Of a stretch of 64,000 nt of DNA, positions 41,590 to 50,362 are shown piece after piece. Under the pieces are notes generated by a model. That model searched no databases. It saw only the letters and a list, made by a program, of their open reading frames with translations, and had not been told where the DNA came from. Within the stretch, counting starts at the first letter, position 1. Each line of letters opens with the position of its first letter. A program made the position numbers and the translations under genes. The DNA is from an uncultured Clostridia bacterium. GTDB lineage: Bacteria; Bacillota; Clostridia; UMGS1883. The stretch covers positions 48,823 to 112,822 of the forward strand of contig CAKSFM010000007.1 of assembly GCA_934454525.1 (NCBI GenBank), read 5' to 3'.

Positions 41590-42627
41590 ATGAAAATCAG
41601 ATTTGGTGTTGTCGGAATAAAGGGCTTCGGTTCATTCCATATAAAGGCAGTTGTGAACAATCCTGCGGCAGAGCTTTATGCGCTTTGCGATATTGACGAA
41701 GACGCTGTGAAAAAGGCGGCTGCGGAACACGGCTGCAAGTATTACACGGATTATAACGAAATGTTTGCGGACGGCGATATTGACGCCGTTATCCTTGCAA
41801 CTCCCGATCAGATTCACCGCGAAATGGCTGTTGCGGCGCTCAATGCAAAAAAACATGTTCTCTGTGAAAAGCCGCTTGCGCTTCACAATGATGACTGCGC
41901 GGCAATGCTCGAAGCCGGAAGAAAAAACGGAAAATTCCTCATGGTGGGTCAGGAATGCCGCTGTGCACCGGCGTTTGTGCTTGCAAAGAAAATATACGAC
42001 AGCGGTATACTCGGCGATTTGTTCTTTGTTGAGTCGGAATATGCGCACGACTATTCCGCAATGCCGCCGCACTGGAGAATGGATAAGGAGAATCCGCGCC
42101 ACCCCGTAACGGGCGGCGGCTGCCATGCAATCGATTTGCTGCGCTGGTTTGCCGGAAACCCGATTGAAGCGTACGGATACTCAAATCACAAGTCGCTTTC
42201 GTCCGACTGGCCTTGCGATGACAGCGCCATCGCGGTGTTTAAGTTTGAAAACGATGTTATGGGCAAGGTGTTTGTGTCAACGGGCTGCAAGCGTTCGTAC
42301 ACAATGCGCACCGTGATTTACGGAACAAAGGGAACAATTGTGTGCGACAACACTTCTCCCGAGCTGACATTATATGTTGATGAGTTTGAGGGCAAAAAAG
42401 AGCTGTTCGGCAAAGAAATGAAAACCGTCGGGCACACGATTCCCGTGGAGATAGACAATCATAATGTGCCGATGGAGCTTGACGAGTTCTGCAAGGTTAT
42501 AAACGGGGAAAAGGAGCTTGAAATAAGCGGAGAGGAAGGCGCGGCAACCGTTGCTGCGGCAGAAGCGGTTATCCTTTCGGCAGAAGAAGGCAGACCTGTA
42601 AAGATCGATTATTCATTTATGGATTAA
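41590..42627 (+). CDS. Gfo/Idh/MocA-family oxidoreductase
   Basis: This 345-residue NAD(P)-dependent dehydrogenase has the Rossmann start FGVVGIKGFGSFHIKA, the family motif CEKPLAL (about 92-98) with its catalytic lysine, and GGGCHAIDLLRWFAG (about 175-189) carrying the active-site histidine and aspartate. Family members oxidise or reduce sugars, inositols or biliverdin-like compounds. Here it follows the sugar importer in the same operon by 24 bases (AAAGGAGAAG site), so it probably processes a sugar released from the imported oligosaccharide. The actual substrate is unknown. Confidence 0.93.
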   Translation: MKIRFGVVGIKGFGSFHIKAVVNNPAAELYALCDIDEDAVKKAAAEHGCKYYTDYNEMFADGDIDAVILATPDQIHREMAVAALNAKKHVLCEKPLALHNDDCAAMLEAGRKNGKFLMVGQECRCAPAFVLAKKIYDSGILGDLFFVESEYAHDYSAMPPHWRMDKENPRHPVTGGGCHAIDLLRWFAGNPIEAYGYSNHKSLSSDWPCDDSAIAVFKFENDVMGKVFVSTGCKRSYTMRTVIYGTKGTIVCDNTSPELTLYVDEFEGKKELFGKEMKTVGHTIPVEIDNHNVPMELDEFCKVINGEKELEISGEEGAATVAAAEAVILSAEEGRPVKIDYSFMD

Positions 42628-42637
42628 GACGAAAAAA

Positions 42638-42671
42638 GCGAGGAAGTAAAAACATATTTTTACTTCCTCGC
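42638..42671 (-). terminator. Convergent terminator between the oxidoreductase and AraC genes
   Basis: GCGAGGAAGTAAAAA pairs perfectly with TTTTTACTTCCTCGC. On the minus strand a T-run follows, so it clearly ends the AraC-type gene; on the plus strand the T-run is missing and termination would be weaker. Confidence 0.85.
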
Positions 42672-42679
42672 AGAGCAAA

Positions 42680-43543
42680 TTATATATCCTGAAACGATTC
42701 ACAGAGATTTTTTGCTTTTTTCCTGTACTGCATGGGCGTTTCGCCGGTGTACTTTTTGAAAAGCGAATAAAAGAATTTCGTGTCGGAATAACCAACGTCC
42801 GAGCATATTGTAACAATCGGCTTATCTGTGTTTCCGAGCAGATATTTTGCCTTATTTATGCGATACTCCTGAAGATACTCTTTGAAACCGCGCCCCATAT
42901 CCGCTTTGAATTTTGCCGATATGTGCTGCATTGAATAGTGAGTTTTTTCGGACGCCTTAACCAAAAGATTATCCTCATTGTAATTCGATTCGATAATTTC
43001 AAGCACTGCCGCGGTAATCGGACTGAAGCCCGGTGTTACATCGGCATTGTCGTTTGCAATTATCAAAAGAATTGCAATAAGCAGATGCTTTATGGCATTT
43101 TTATACATCAGACTTTTTCCCGAAAGCAGCTCGTTTTTTATCAGATTGGTCAGCGTGAGAATTGCGCCGTTCGAATCGGTTAAAACGGCTGCCGACGGAA
43201 AGCGGAGGCAGTCGGACGATTTCAATCCGAACTGACTTCGTTTTATCAGTTCATTTATATCGTGACATTCAACATAGCGGTTATCAATAAATTCGGGATA
43301 AAACATAAGGTTGACAACCTCAAATTCAGTTCCCGAAAATTCATGGATATCGCCTATGTTGATAAACATATAATCGCCCTCATTCATGGTAACGGGCGCA
43401 CCTCCGTTGACGATATGCTTGATTTTTCCTCTTTTAACATACATGATTTCAAAAAAATCATGGCTGTGAAGCTCGGCATATTCAGTTGCGGTTCTTATCA
43501 TAAAGAAGTTCAGAAACATGGCATTGGCATCAAGCATCTGCAT
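42680..43543 (-). CDS. AraC-family transcriptional regulator
   Basis: The 287-residue protein has an N-terminal cupin sensor domain (HSHDFFEIMYVKRGK, then NEGDYMFINIGDIHEFSG). The C-terminal double helix-turn-helix (about 180-285) includes YSMQHISAKFKADMGRGFK, EYLQEYRINKAKYLL and VGYSDTKFFYSLFKKYTGETPMQYR. It lies between the import operon and the lyase operon, on the opposite strand, and is the obvious local sugar-responsive activator. The ATG at 43543 follows GGCGGTG; the promoter is well defined. Confidence 0.93.
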   Translation of the reverse strand: MQMLDANAMFLNFFMIRTATEYAELHSHDFFEIMYVKRGKIKHIVNGGAPVTMNEGDYMFINIGDIHEFSGTEFEVVNLMFYPEFIDNRYVECHDINELIKRSQFGLKSSDCLRFPSAAVLTDSNGAILTLTNLIKNELLSGKSLMYKNAIKHLLIAILLIIANDNADVTPGFSPITAAVLEIIESNYNEDNLLVKASEKTHYSMQHISAKFKADMGRGFKEYLQEYRINKAKYLLGNTDKPIVTICSDVGYSDTKFFYSLFKKYTGETPMQYRKKAKNLCESFQDI

Positions 43544-43574
43544 GTAAATTCACCGCCGTTCATCAATTTTCTTT

Positions 43575-43603
43575 ATTGTAAACCAAATTAACGGAAGTGT
43601 CAA
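43575..43603 (-). promoter_or_regulatory. Promoter of the AraC-type gene (minus strand)
   Basis: On the minus strand TTGACA (complement of 43598-43603) and TACAAT (complement of 43575-43580) are 17 bases apart. Only 27 bases then remain to the lyase gene ATG at 43631, so the forward promoter must overlap it or lie farther away. Confidence 0.85.
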
Positions 43604-43630
43604 CAGAAATATTCATTTGGAGAGTGAATT

Positions 43631-46600
43631 ATGAAAAGTTTAAAACGCACCTTAATCTGCTTTGCATGTGCTTCGGTAATGCTCTTTGAAAGCGCAGGGA
43701 TCACGGCTGCGGCAGAGGGGTATGATTCCGTTGTGAGCGAGTCGTTCAACGAATGCGTCACAAACGGGGACGTTCCCGAGTATATCGTGAAAAACGGAAA
43801 AAGAATTGTCGTGAAGGATTACGGCAAAAACAACAAAGCGGCATTTATAGCAACGCTTCCGCGTATTCAGAGCCTTTCGTTCCCGGCTTCGCTTACCGGA
43901 GAATACTTTGTTTGCTTCGATCTTGCGGCGGACAATGCTTTTTCCGCAAAAATTATTCTTGAAATGGGCGCTGTCCGCCGCACCGTTGCAGAAATCGATA
44001 ACGGAACGCTGAAAACTCATAACGGAAAAAAGGCAGGTTCCGTCGGGCAGTCGGGCGCGCGGATAAGCATGGCGTTTGATCAGAATGCAAATTCATACAG
44101 CCTTTATTCGCGCAATATTTCCGGCGGCAGCACATCGGGCGTTTCGGATAATTATATTGCAGGCTTCAGGCTTAACACCGTGACGGCGGTAACGCTGGAA
44201 TTCACATCTTCGGTTAATGCCGGGGTTTACCTCGATAACGTGAATATCGGGCGCGGAAGCTATAACGGCGAAGCTGCATTTGAAACCGTGCCCTGCAATC
44301 CCGAAGCGCTGCCCGAGGTTTCGTTTGAAGCTCCGCCTGTTTCAGACGCGGTTTTTATAAACGAACCGTTTGATGAGGACAAAAGCTCAATCGGACATTA
44401 TTATAATAAAGATAACATGCTTGAAAAGACCGTGACGAAAGAAGACGGCGGCGTTTGCATATTCAAGCGGCTTGGTGCGGAGGACGCGCATCTTGACATT
44501 GACGATACAACCGTTACGGGTGAGGAGACCTCAGCGCTTGTTTATCAGCTTGACATTAAACTTGCAAACAGTGACACATCACTCTTGTGCACACTTAAGG
44601 ACAGACAGGATAAATACTTTGATTATGCGCTTATCAAGCAGAACGGTGTGCTGGTATCGGGCGATTATTCCTGCAAAGTGCCTGTCGGAAAGTGGTTTAC
44701 ACTGTCGCTTTGCTATGATTTGTATCAGTCAACCTACACGATTTATATTGACGGAAAGGCGGCAATGCCGCAGCAGATATACAATGGCGAATATAATCAC
44801 GACAGGGGATATATCTGGCGTATGCACGCGCAGGGCAAAGGCGCGGACGACTGCTTTTATCTTGACAATATCAAGGCATACGGCGGAGAAACGCCGCGCA
44901 GCACCGATGAGCCTTCAGGCACTGTTGAAACGGAATTTGAGGATAAGTATATAATTCTGCGTTCCGAAGATTCCGCACGTGAATATATGAAGGACAAGGT
45001 CGGCTATCACACACGCAGCAAGGTTATGTATGTCAACGGCAGTAAGAGCATGGCGGAATCAGTGAATATCAACGGTTCGGTTTACATAACGCCTGAATTT
45101 TTCTATGCCGCTTATCCGAACCGCATAAGAATATCCGGCAGCGATGTGTATGTTGACGGAAACAAGCTGGATTCCTCCGTAGCTTCATGTGTGACGGAGG
45201 GCGGAAAGGAATATGTTCCTCTGCGCGCACTTTGCGAAAAAGGTCTCGGGAAATATGTTGCTTATGACAACACAACGGTTCATTCCGGAATGATAATTAT
45301 AGCCGATTCTCCGATAACGCTGCCCGATGACGCCGGCACAATTTATTCCGCGCATGACCCGTCAAAGGGTGCATACATGATGCACTGCTCCGAACGGCAG
45401 AATCTGAACGACTTGCTTTTCTTCCGCCGCCCGGAAATGTCGGTCATCGAAAATGATTACAATGCGTCAAAGCTCAGCGGCGTTCACCCGAGGATAATGC
45501 TTGACGCTGCGGATTTCGAGCAGATGAAGAAAAATGTTAAAACCGACGCACGCATGGCAAACTGGTACGGCGGACTTATCACCGAAGCAAACAAGCTGCT
45601 GAAGCAGGAGCCTTTGGTGTATGAACTGCGCGACGGTGTGCGGCTGTGGTTTGTGTCAAACGATTTTGTTTCGCGGATGATGACGCTTTCTCTGGCATAT
45701 CGCCTGACGGGCGATAAAAAGTATTCCGACCGCGGATACACGGAAATGAAAGCGATTGCGGATTTCAAGGGTTGGCATCCCGAGCACCATATCGATGTTG
45801 CGGCATTGGGAATAGGGTATGCAATCGGTTATGACTGGCTGTACGAAACCTACACAAAGGAACAGCTTGAATATCTTGAAAAACGCGCTTATGATAATTT
45901 CTACACCGAATATATAAAGGGTTTCCGCGGACTTTCCGGCTACATGGCTGAGGGTATTTCGTTTAACAACAATCACAATGCCGTTATGAACGGCGGCTCG
46001 GTTATCATGGCAAACGCATTTATGGATGTGTTCCCCGAAGCCTCGCGCTATATTATGGCAGGCTCGATAAGGGCTTCGGAAAATATGCTTTATAACTTTG
46101 CACCGTCCGGCAACTGGTACGAGGGCGTGTCATACGGAACAATGACGCTGCGCTTCCTTGCATATCTCATGGCAACAGTTGATAAAATCTACGGCACTGA
46201 ATATACACTTGACAAATCAGAAGGGCTTGACCAGGCGGCACAGTTCTGTATTTACATGCAGTGCCCGGCAGGACCGTACTCATTCTCGGACGCAACGAGC
46301 AACGGAGCAAGCCGAAGCGTTGTTCTTGAGCCGTCAATGCTGTGGTTTGCCTCATATTACGGCGATTCAAGCGTTCAGACAACATGGTTTAAGATTTTCC
46401 ACTATGCGCCAACGGGGGATACGCTTGCGAGGTCGATTCTTTGGTACAGACCCGAGTACGCCGACAGGAAAGACACGCTCGATATTGACAAGCTTTACCC
46501 GTCAATCAATGTTGAGGTTATGAGAAATAACTGGATGCCGATTGGTCAGACAATGGTTGGAGTAAAAGGCGGCAGGGCAAGCGTTGAGCACGCGCATATG

Positions 46601-47965
46601 GACATGGGTTCATTCGGCTTTACATCGGGCGACACAAGATGGATTGATGACATCGGGGCTGACGATTATGACTTGCTTGAGTTCTTCCACGGAGAATCAA
46701 AGCAGGGCAAGCGCTGGTCATATTACAGGGAACGTGCCGAAGCGCACAGCTGCGTTATCGTTGCACCGGATGCAAAGGGCAGCGAGTATGACCCCAATGT
46801 TACGGCGAAGCTTACTGCCGTTGAAAATAAACCTAAGGGTGCGATTGTAACGGTCGATTTAACGGATTCAATCGGCAAGGATAAGGTTAAGTCGGCAATG
46901 CGCGGATTTAATTTCACCGATGACAGGCAAAGCCTTGTCGTGCGCGACGAGATTAATATAAAAAAGAAAAGCGATGTTTACTGGCTTGCATATACTAACG
47001 AGGAAGCAAGGGTTGAGGGAAATTCCGTTATTCTGACAAGCACAAAGGAGCTCGGAAAAACGCTGAAAATAGATTTTATCTGCAATCAGCCGTTCGAGGT
47101 TTCAGTCGGAGCTCCCGAGCCGCTTCCCGAAACAAAATCATATGTTCAGTCATTCGACAACAAGGGTTATCGGATTGTATTTAAAACAAACGCACAGGGG
47201 CCGCTTGAAATAACCGCAAAGCTTACGCCGGGCGATGTTGAAAATCCGAGTGATGTTTCCGCTTATAACATGCCAATTGCCGATTGGCGCGTACCGGACG
47301 GAAGCATAAAAATCAAGCCGTATCTTGACAGCCTGTTTGCAGGGGATATTGAGCTTTCAACATCGTCTGCCGACCAGGATATTATCGTTGACGGCGATGA
47401 GGAGCTTCCCGTAATAACAGCCGTTTCCGAAAATTACGATGTAAGCATTAAGCCGGCAGCGGCAGTCGGCGACACGGCAGCCGTTACGGTCACTGACAGA
47501 GCGGACAGCACAAACGTCAGCGTTTACAATGTTCGTTACAGAACGCTTGCACCGACAGGCTATCCCGGAGTAAATGAAATCACAATAAAAAATGTTAAGG
47601 TTTCCGATGAACCGCAGCCCGAAAACTGCGCGGCAAACGTTCTTGACAGAAATCTTGATACGCGCTGGTCTGCGGACGGAGCACAAAGCATGACGCTTGA
47701 CCTCGGAAGAAAACGCGCATTTGATAAGGTGATAATGGCATTTATGGACGGAAATTCCAGAAAATATAATATAGCAATCAGCATTTCCGATGATGATTCG
47801 GAATACAAAACCGTGTATGACGGCGCTTCAAGCGGAACAACAAATGATTACGAAGCATTTGAGCTTGGCTTGCAGGAGGCGCGTTACATTAAAATCATGG
47901 GTAACGGTCACGATTCCGGCACATGGGACAGCTGGACAGAGGTTGCGGTTGCAATAAGCAGGTAA
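43631..47965 (+). CDS. Secreted heparinase II/III-type polysaccharide lyase with F5/8C module (lyase A)
   Basis: The 1444-residue protein has a signal peptide (to about TAAAE, residue 28), two LamG-like stretches (about 30-205 and 235-420) and a stalk-type domain (about 450-560). The catalytic toroid begins at SGVHPRIMLDAADFE (about 615). Candidate active-site elements are NNNHNAVMN (about 777), YEGVSYG (about 829) and the sheet-domain histidines in EHAHMDMGSF (about 985). A C-terminal F5/8 type C (CBM32-like) module spans about 1310-1440 with DRNLDTRWSADGAQSMTLDLG. It should split uronic-acid polymers by beta-elimination outside the cell. GGAGAGTG precedes the ATG; it is the first gene of an eight-gene operon. 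Confidence 0.87.
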   Translation: MKSLKRTLICFACASVMLFESAGITAAAEGYDSVVSESFNECVTNGDVPEYIVKNGKRIVVKDYGKNNKAAFIATLPRIQSLSFPASLTGEYFVCFDLAADNAFSAKIILEMGAVRRTVAEIDNGTLKTHNGKKAGSVGQSGARISMAFDQNANSYSLYSRNISGGSTSGVSDNYIAGFRLNTVTAVTLEFTSSVNAGVYLDNVNIGRGSYNGEAAFETVPCNPEALPEVSFEAPPVSDAVFINEPFDEDKSSIGHYYNKDNMLEKTVTKEDGGVCIFKRLGAEDAHLDIDDTTVTGEETSALVYQLDIKLANSDTSLLCTLKDRQDKYFDYALIKQNGVLVSGDYSCKVPVGKWFTLSLCYDLYQSTYTIYIDGKAAMPQQIYNGEYNHDRGYIWRMHAQGKGADDCFYLDNIKAYGGETPRSTDEPSGTVETEFEDKYIILRSEDSAREYMKDKVGYHTRSKVMYVNGSKSMAESVNINGSVYITPEFFYAAYPNRIRISGSDVYVDGNKLDSSVASCVTEGGKEYVPLRALCEKGLGKYVAYDNTTVHSGMIIIADSPITLPDDAGTIYSAHDPSKGAYMMHCSERQNLNDLLFFRRPEMSVIENDYNASKLSGVHPRIMLDAADFEQMKKNVKTDARMANWYGGLITEANKLLKQEPLVYELRDGVRLWFVSNDFVSRMMTLSLAYRLTGDKKYSDRGYTEMKAIADFKGWHPEHHIDVAALGIGYAIGYDWLYETYTKEQLEYLEKRAYDNFYTEYIKGFRGLSGYMAEGISFNNNHNAVMNGGSVIMANAFMDVFPEASRYIMAGSIRASENMLYNFAPSGNWYEGVSYGTMTLRFLAYLMATVDKIYGTEYTLDKSEGLDQAAQFCIYMQCPAGPYSFSDATSNGASRSVVLEPSMLWFASYYGDSSVQTTWFKIFHYAPTGDTLARSILWYRPEYADRKDTLDIDKLYPSINVEVMRNNWMPIGQTMVGVKGGRASVEHAHMDMGSFGFTSGDTRWIDDIGADDYDLLEFFHGESKQGKRWSYYRERAEAHSCVIVAPDAKGSEYDPNVTAKLTAVENKPKGAIVTVDLTDSIGKDKVKSAMRGFNFTDDRQSLVVRDEINIKKKSDVYWLAYTNEEARVEGNSVILTSTKELGKTLKIDFICNQPFEVSVGAPEPLPETKSYVQSFDNKGYRIVFKTNAQGPLEITAKLTPGDVENPSDVSAYNMPIADWRVPDGSIKIKPYLDSLFAGDIELSTSSADQDIIVDGDEELPVITAVSENYDVSIKPAAAVGDTAAVTVTDRADSTNVSVYNVRYRTLAPTGYPGVNEITIKNVKVSDEPQPENCAANVLDRNLDTRWSADGAQSMTLDLGRKRAFDKVIMAFMDGNSRKYNIAISISDDDSEYKTVYDGASSGTTNDYEAFELGLQEARYIKIMGNGHDSGTWDSWTEVAVAISR

Positions 47966-47977
47966 GAGGAAGATAGA

Positions 47978-50347
47978 ATGAATAACGAAATGAGAGAACT
48001 GAACAGCGAATATCCTATATTTTATTCGGAAAAGCAGCAGCGCGCGTTTATGCAGAATAAAATAAGCTATCACCCGAGAAGCGGCGTGTGCTTTTGCGGC
48101 GGCAAAAAGACCGCTGCGGAATCGGTCACAACGGGCGGCGCTGTGATGGTTGAAAAGAAATTCTTTGATTTTGCGCTTTCGGGCAGGGCAGAGCTTGCAT
48201 CGGGAAGAGTGACGGCAGACGGCAGAGATATAACGGACGGTCTTTCCCATGTGCCTGTGAAAAGCGGAAATAAATATTTTTATCCGCTGCGCGATATACT
48301 TGAAGCGCTCGGAATGTGCGTGCGCGAGGACAATTCGGCAATAAGCGGCGGCATGATTGTTGCCTCCGATTCGGATTTTGCACTGCCGAAGGGCGGTGCA
48401 AAGCCGACCGTGCCTTATGTTAAGGAAATCGGAGCGTATATGATGACATCGTCTCCGCTTCAGGAGCTGAATGATTTTCTGCTTTATCTCCGCCCCGATG
48501 CGGATCGCCTTGCAGCTGATTACAAAAAATCGCCTCTGTGCGGCGTTCATCCGCGAATCCTGCTTGACAAAACCGATTTTGAACGATTGAAAAGAAATGT
48601 TCAAACAGACGAAAAAATGTCTGCATGGTATAAGCTGCTTTTAAATGAAGCTGACGGGCTTTGCTGCAAGCCGCCGCTTGAATATGTTCTTACGGACGGG
48701 GTGCGCCTTTGGTTTGTGTCCAACTGGTTTAACGCAAGGATTCAAACGCTTTCGCTGGCATATATCCTTTCCGAAGATAAAAAATATGCAGACCGCGCAA
48801 AAACCGAAATGCTTGTAATTGCCGGTTTCAAGGACTGGCATCCTGAGCATCATCTTGATGTTGCGGCAATGGCAATCGGATTCGCAATCGGATATGACTG
48901 GCTTTATGACACTTATAGTGCTGAGGAAAGAGAAACATTCGAGAAAAGCGTTTATAAAAACGGATATATTGATTACATAAAAGGCTTTAAGGGCGAATCG
49001 GGCTACATGGCGGAGGGAATAAGCTTCGGCAACAATCACAATGCCGTGATGAACTCGGGCGCGGTTATTATGGCTCTTGCCTTTGCCGACATTTATCCGC
49101 GCGAATCGTTTTATCTTATAAGCGGTGCAATCAGGGCGGCTGAAAACATGCTTCACCGCTATGCGCCGCTCGGCGCATGGTACGAGGGTGTTCCTTACGG
49201 GGCGATGACGCTTAATTTTATGGCATATCACTGGGCTGCGGCGGACAAAATTTTCGGCACGAATTACACGCTTGAATGTAGCGAGGGCGCAGATAAGGCT
49301 GTTGAATACATTGTAAAAATGCAGGGTGCCGCAGGACCTTACACCTTTTCCGATGCGGAAAGCGACGGCGCTTGCAGAAGCGTGGTCTATGACCCTGCGA
49401 TACTTTGGTTTGCAAAATACTTTGGAAATGACAGTATTCAGGAAATTTGGTTCAGCATGTTCAATGTGCCGCTTGCGGAAAGCGAGCTTGTGCGAACGCT
49501 CCTGTGGTATTCACCGGAATTGAACGGCGGCGGAAAATCGCTTGAGTTGGATGCATACTATCCCGAAAACAACATTGCCGTTATGCACAGCAGCTGGCAG
49601 CCCGAGAATCAGGTGACAGTCGGAATAAAGGGCGGCAGGGCAAACGTTGAGCACGGGCATATGGATATGGGGTCGTTCGAATATTTCCGCGGAAAAACAA
49701 GGTGGATTGATGATGTCGGCGCGGACGATTACAATCTTTATAAATTTTTCTGGGGATTCACGCGTGACGGCGAGCGGTGGTCATATTTCCGCGAGCGTGC
49801 CGAGGCGCACAGCTGCCTTATAATAAATCCCGACAGGTTCGGCGAATATGACCCCAACCGCGACGCTGTGCTGACGCGGATCTCGGCTGATGAGCACCAT
49901 GCGCTTTATCGTGTCGATATGACCGAAAGCTTCGGTGCGGAAAAGGTTTTGTGCGCATACCGGTATTTTGAACTTTGTGACAACCGCCAAAGTCTTGTTG
50001 TGCGCGATGAAGTGCAGCTGCTCGGAGAATCAGAGCTTTATTGGTGCGCATACACGAACGAGCTTGCCGGGATTTTCGGAAACAGAGCTGTGCTCACGGC
50101 AGCGGCGGATGATAGCAAAAAGCTTGAAATGGACTTTTTGTGCAGTCATGACTTTGAGCTTTTCAAAACGAAGCCCGAAGCGCTCAAAGAAACTGCGGAG
50201 TTTGTTCGGTCGGCACATACCTACGGAACGCGGCTTGTTCTTAAAGCAAAAGCATCGGGTAAGTTTACGCTGACGGTGAAGCTTACTCCTGCGGAGCTTG
50301 AGGATAAAAGCGATATTTCGGAATACGACAGAGATTACAATATCTGA
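47978..50347 (+). CDS. Heparinase II/III-type lyase without signal peptide (lyase B)
   Basis: The 789-residue protein is a shortened paralogue of lyase A: it begins at the equivalent of the stalk-type domain (about 12-140) and lacks the signal, LamG-like and F5/8C parts. The toroid starts CGVHPRILLDKTDFERLK (about 187). The active-site elements are GNNHNAVMN (about 351), YEGVPYG (about 404) and EHGHMDMGSF (about 557). Without a signal peptide it is probably cytoplasmic, acting on imported oligosaccharides, an exolytic role typical of such enzymes. It follows lyase A by 12 bases with an AGAGGAAG site. Confidence 0.87.
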   Translation: MNNEMRELNSEYPIFYSEKQQRAFMQNKISYHPRSGVCFCGGKKTAAESVTTGGAVMVEKKFFDFALSGRAELASGRVTADGRDITDGLSHVPVKSGNKYFYPLRDILEALGMCVREDNSAISGGMIVASDSDFALPKGGAKPTVPYVKEIGAYMMTSSPLQELNDFLLYLRPDADRLAADYKKSPLCGVHPRILLDKTDFERLKRNVQTDEKMSAWYKLLLNEADGLCCKPPLEYVLTDGVRLWFVSNWFNARIQTLSLAYILSEDKKYADRAKTEMLVIAGFKDWHPEHHLDVAAMAIGFAIGYDWLYDTYSAEERETFEKSVYKNGYIDYIKGFKGESGYMAEGISFGNNHNAVMNSGAVIMALAFADIYPRESFYLISGAIRAAENMLHRYAPLGAWYEGVPYGAMTLNFMAYHWAAADKIFGTNYTLECSEGADKAVEYIVKMQGAAGPYTFSDAESDGACRSVVYDPAILWFAKYFGNDSIQEIWFSMFNVPLAESELVRTLLWYSPELNGGGKSLELDAYYPENNIAVMHSSWQPENQVTVGIKGGRANVEHGHMDMGSFEYFRGKTRWIDDVGADDYNLYKFFWGFTRDGERWSYFRERAEAHSCLIINPDRFGEYDPNRDAVLTRISADEHHALYRVDMTESFGAEKVLCAYRYFELCDNRQSLVVRDEVQLLGESELYWCAYTNELAGIFGNRAVLTAAADDSKKLEMDFLCSHDFELFKTKPEALKETAEFVRSAHTYGTRLVLKAKASGKFTLTVKLTPAELEDKSDISEYDRDYNI

Positions 50348-50362
50348 ACGGGGAGGATTGGC

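Noticed and set aside
47828..48604. 258-codon minus-strand frame over the lyase A/lyase B junction
   Set aside because: Opposite to two recognisable lyases, without a ribosome site or recognisable domain.
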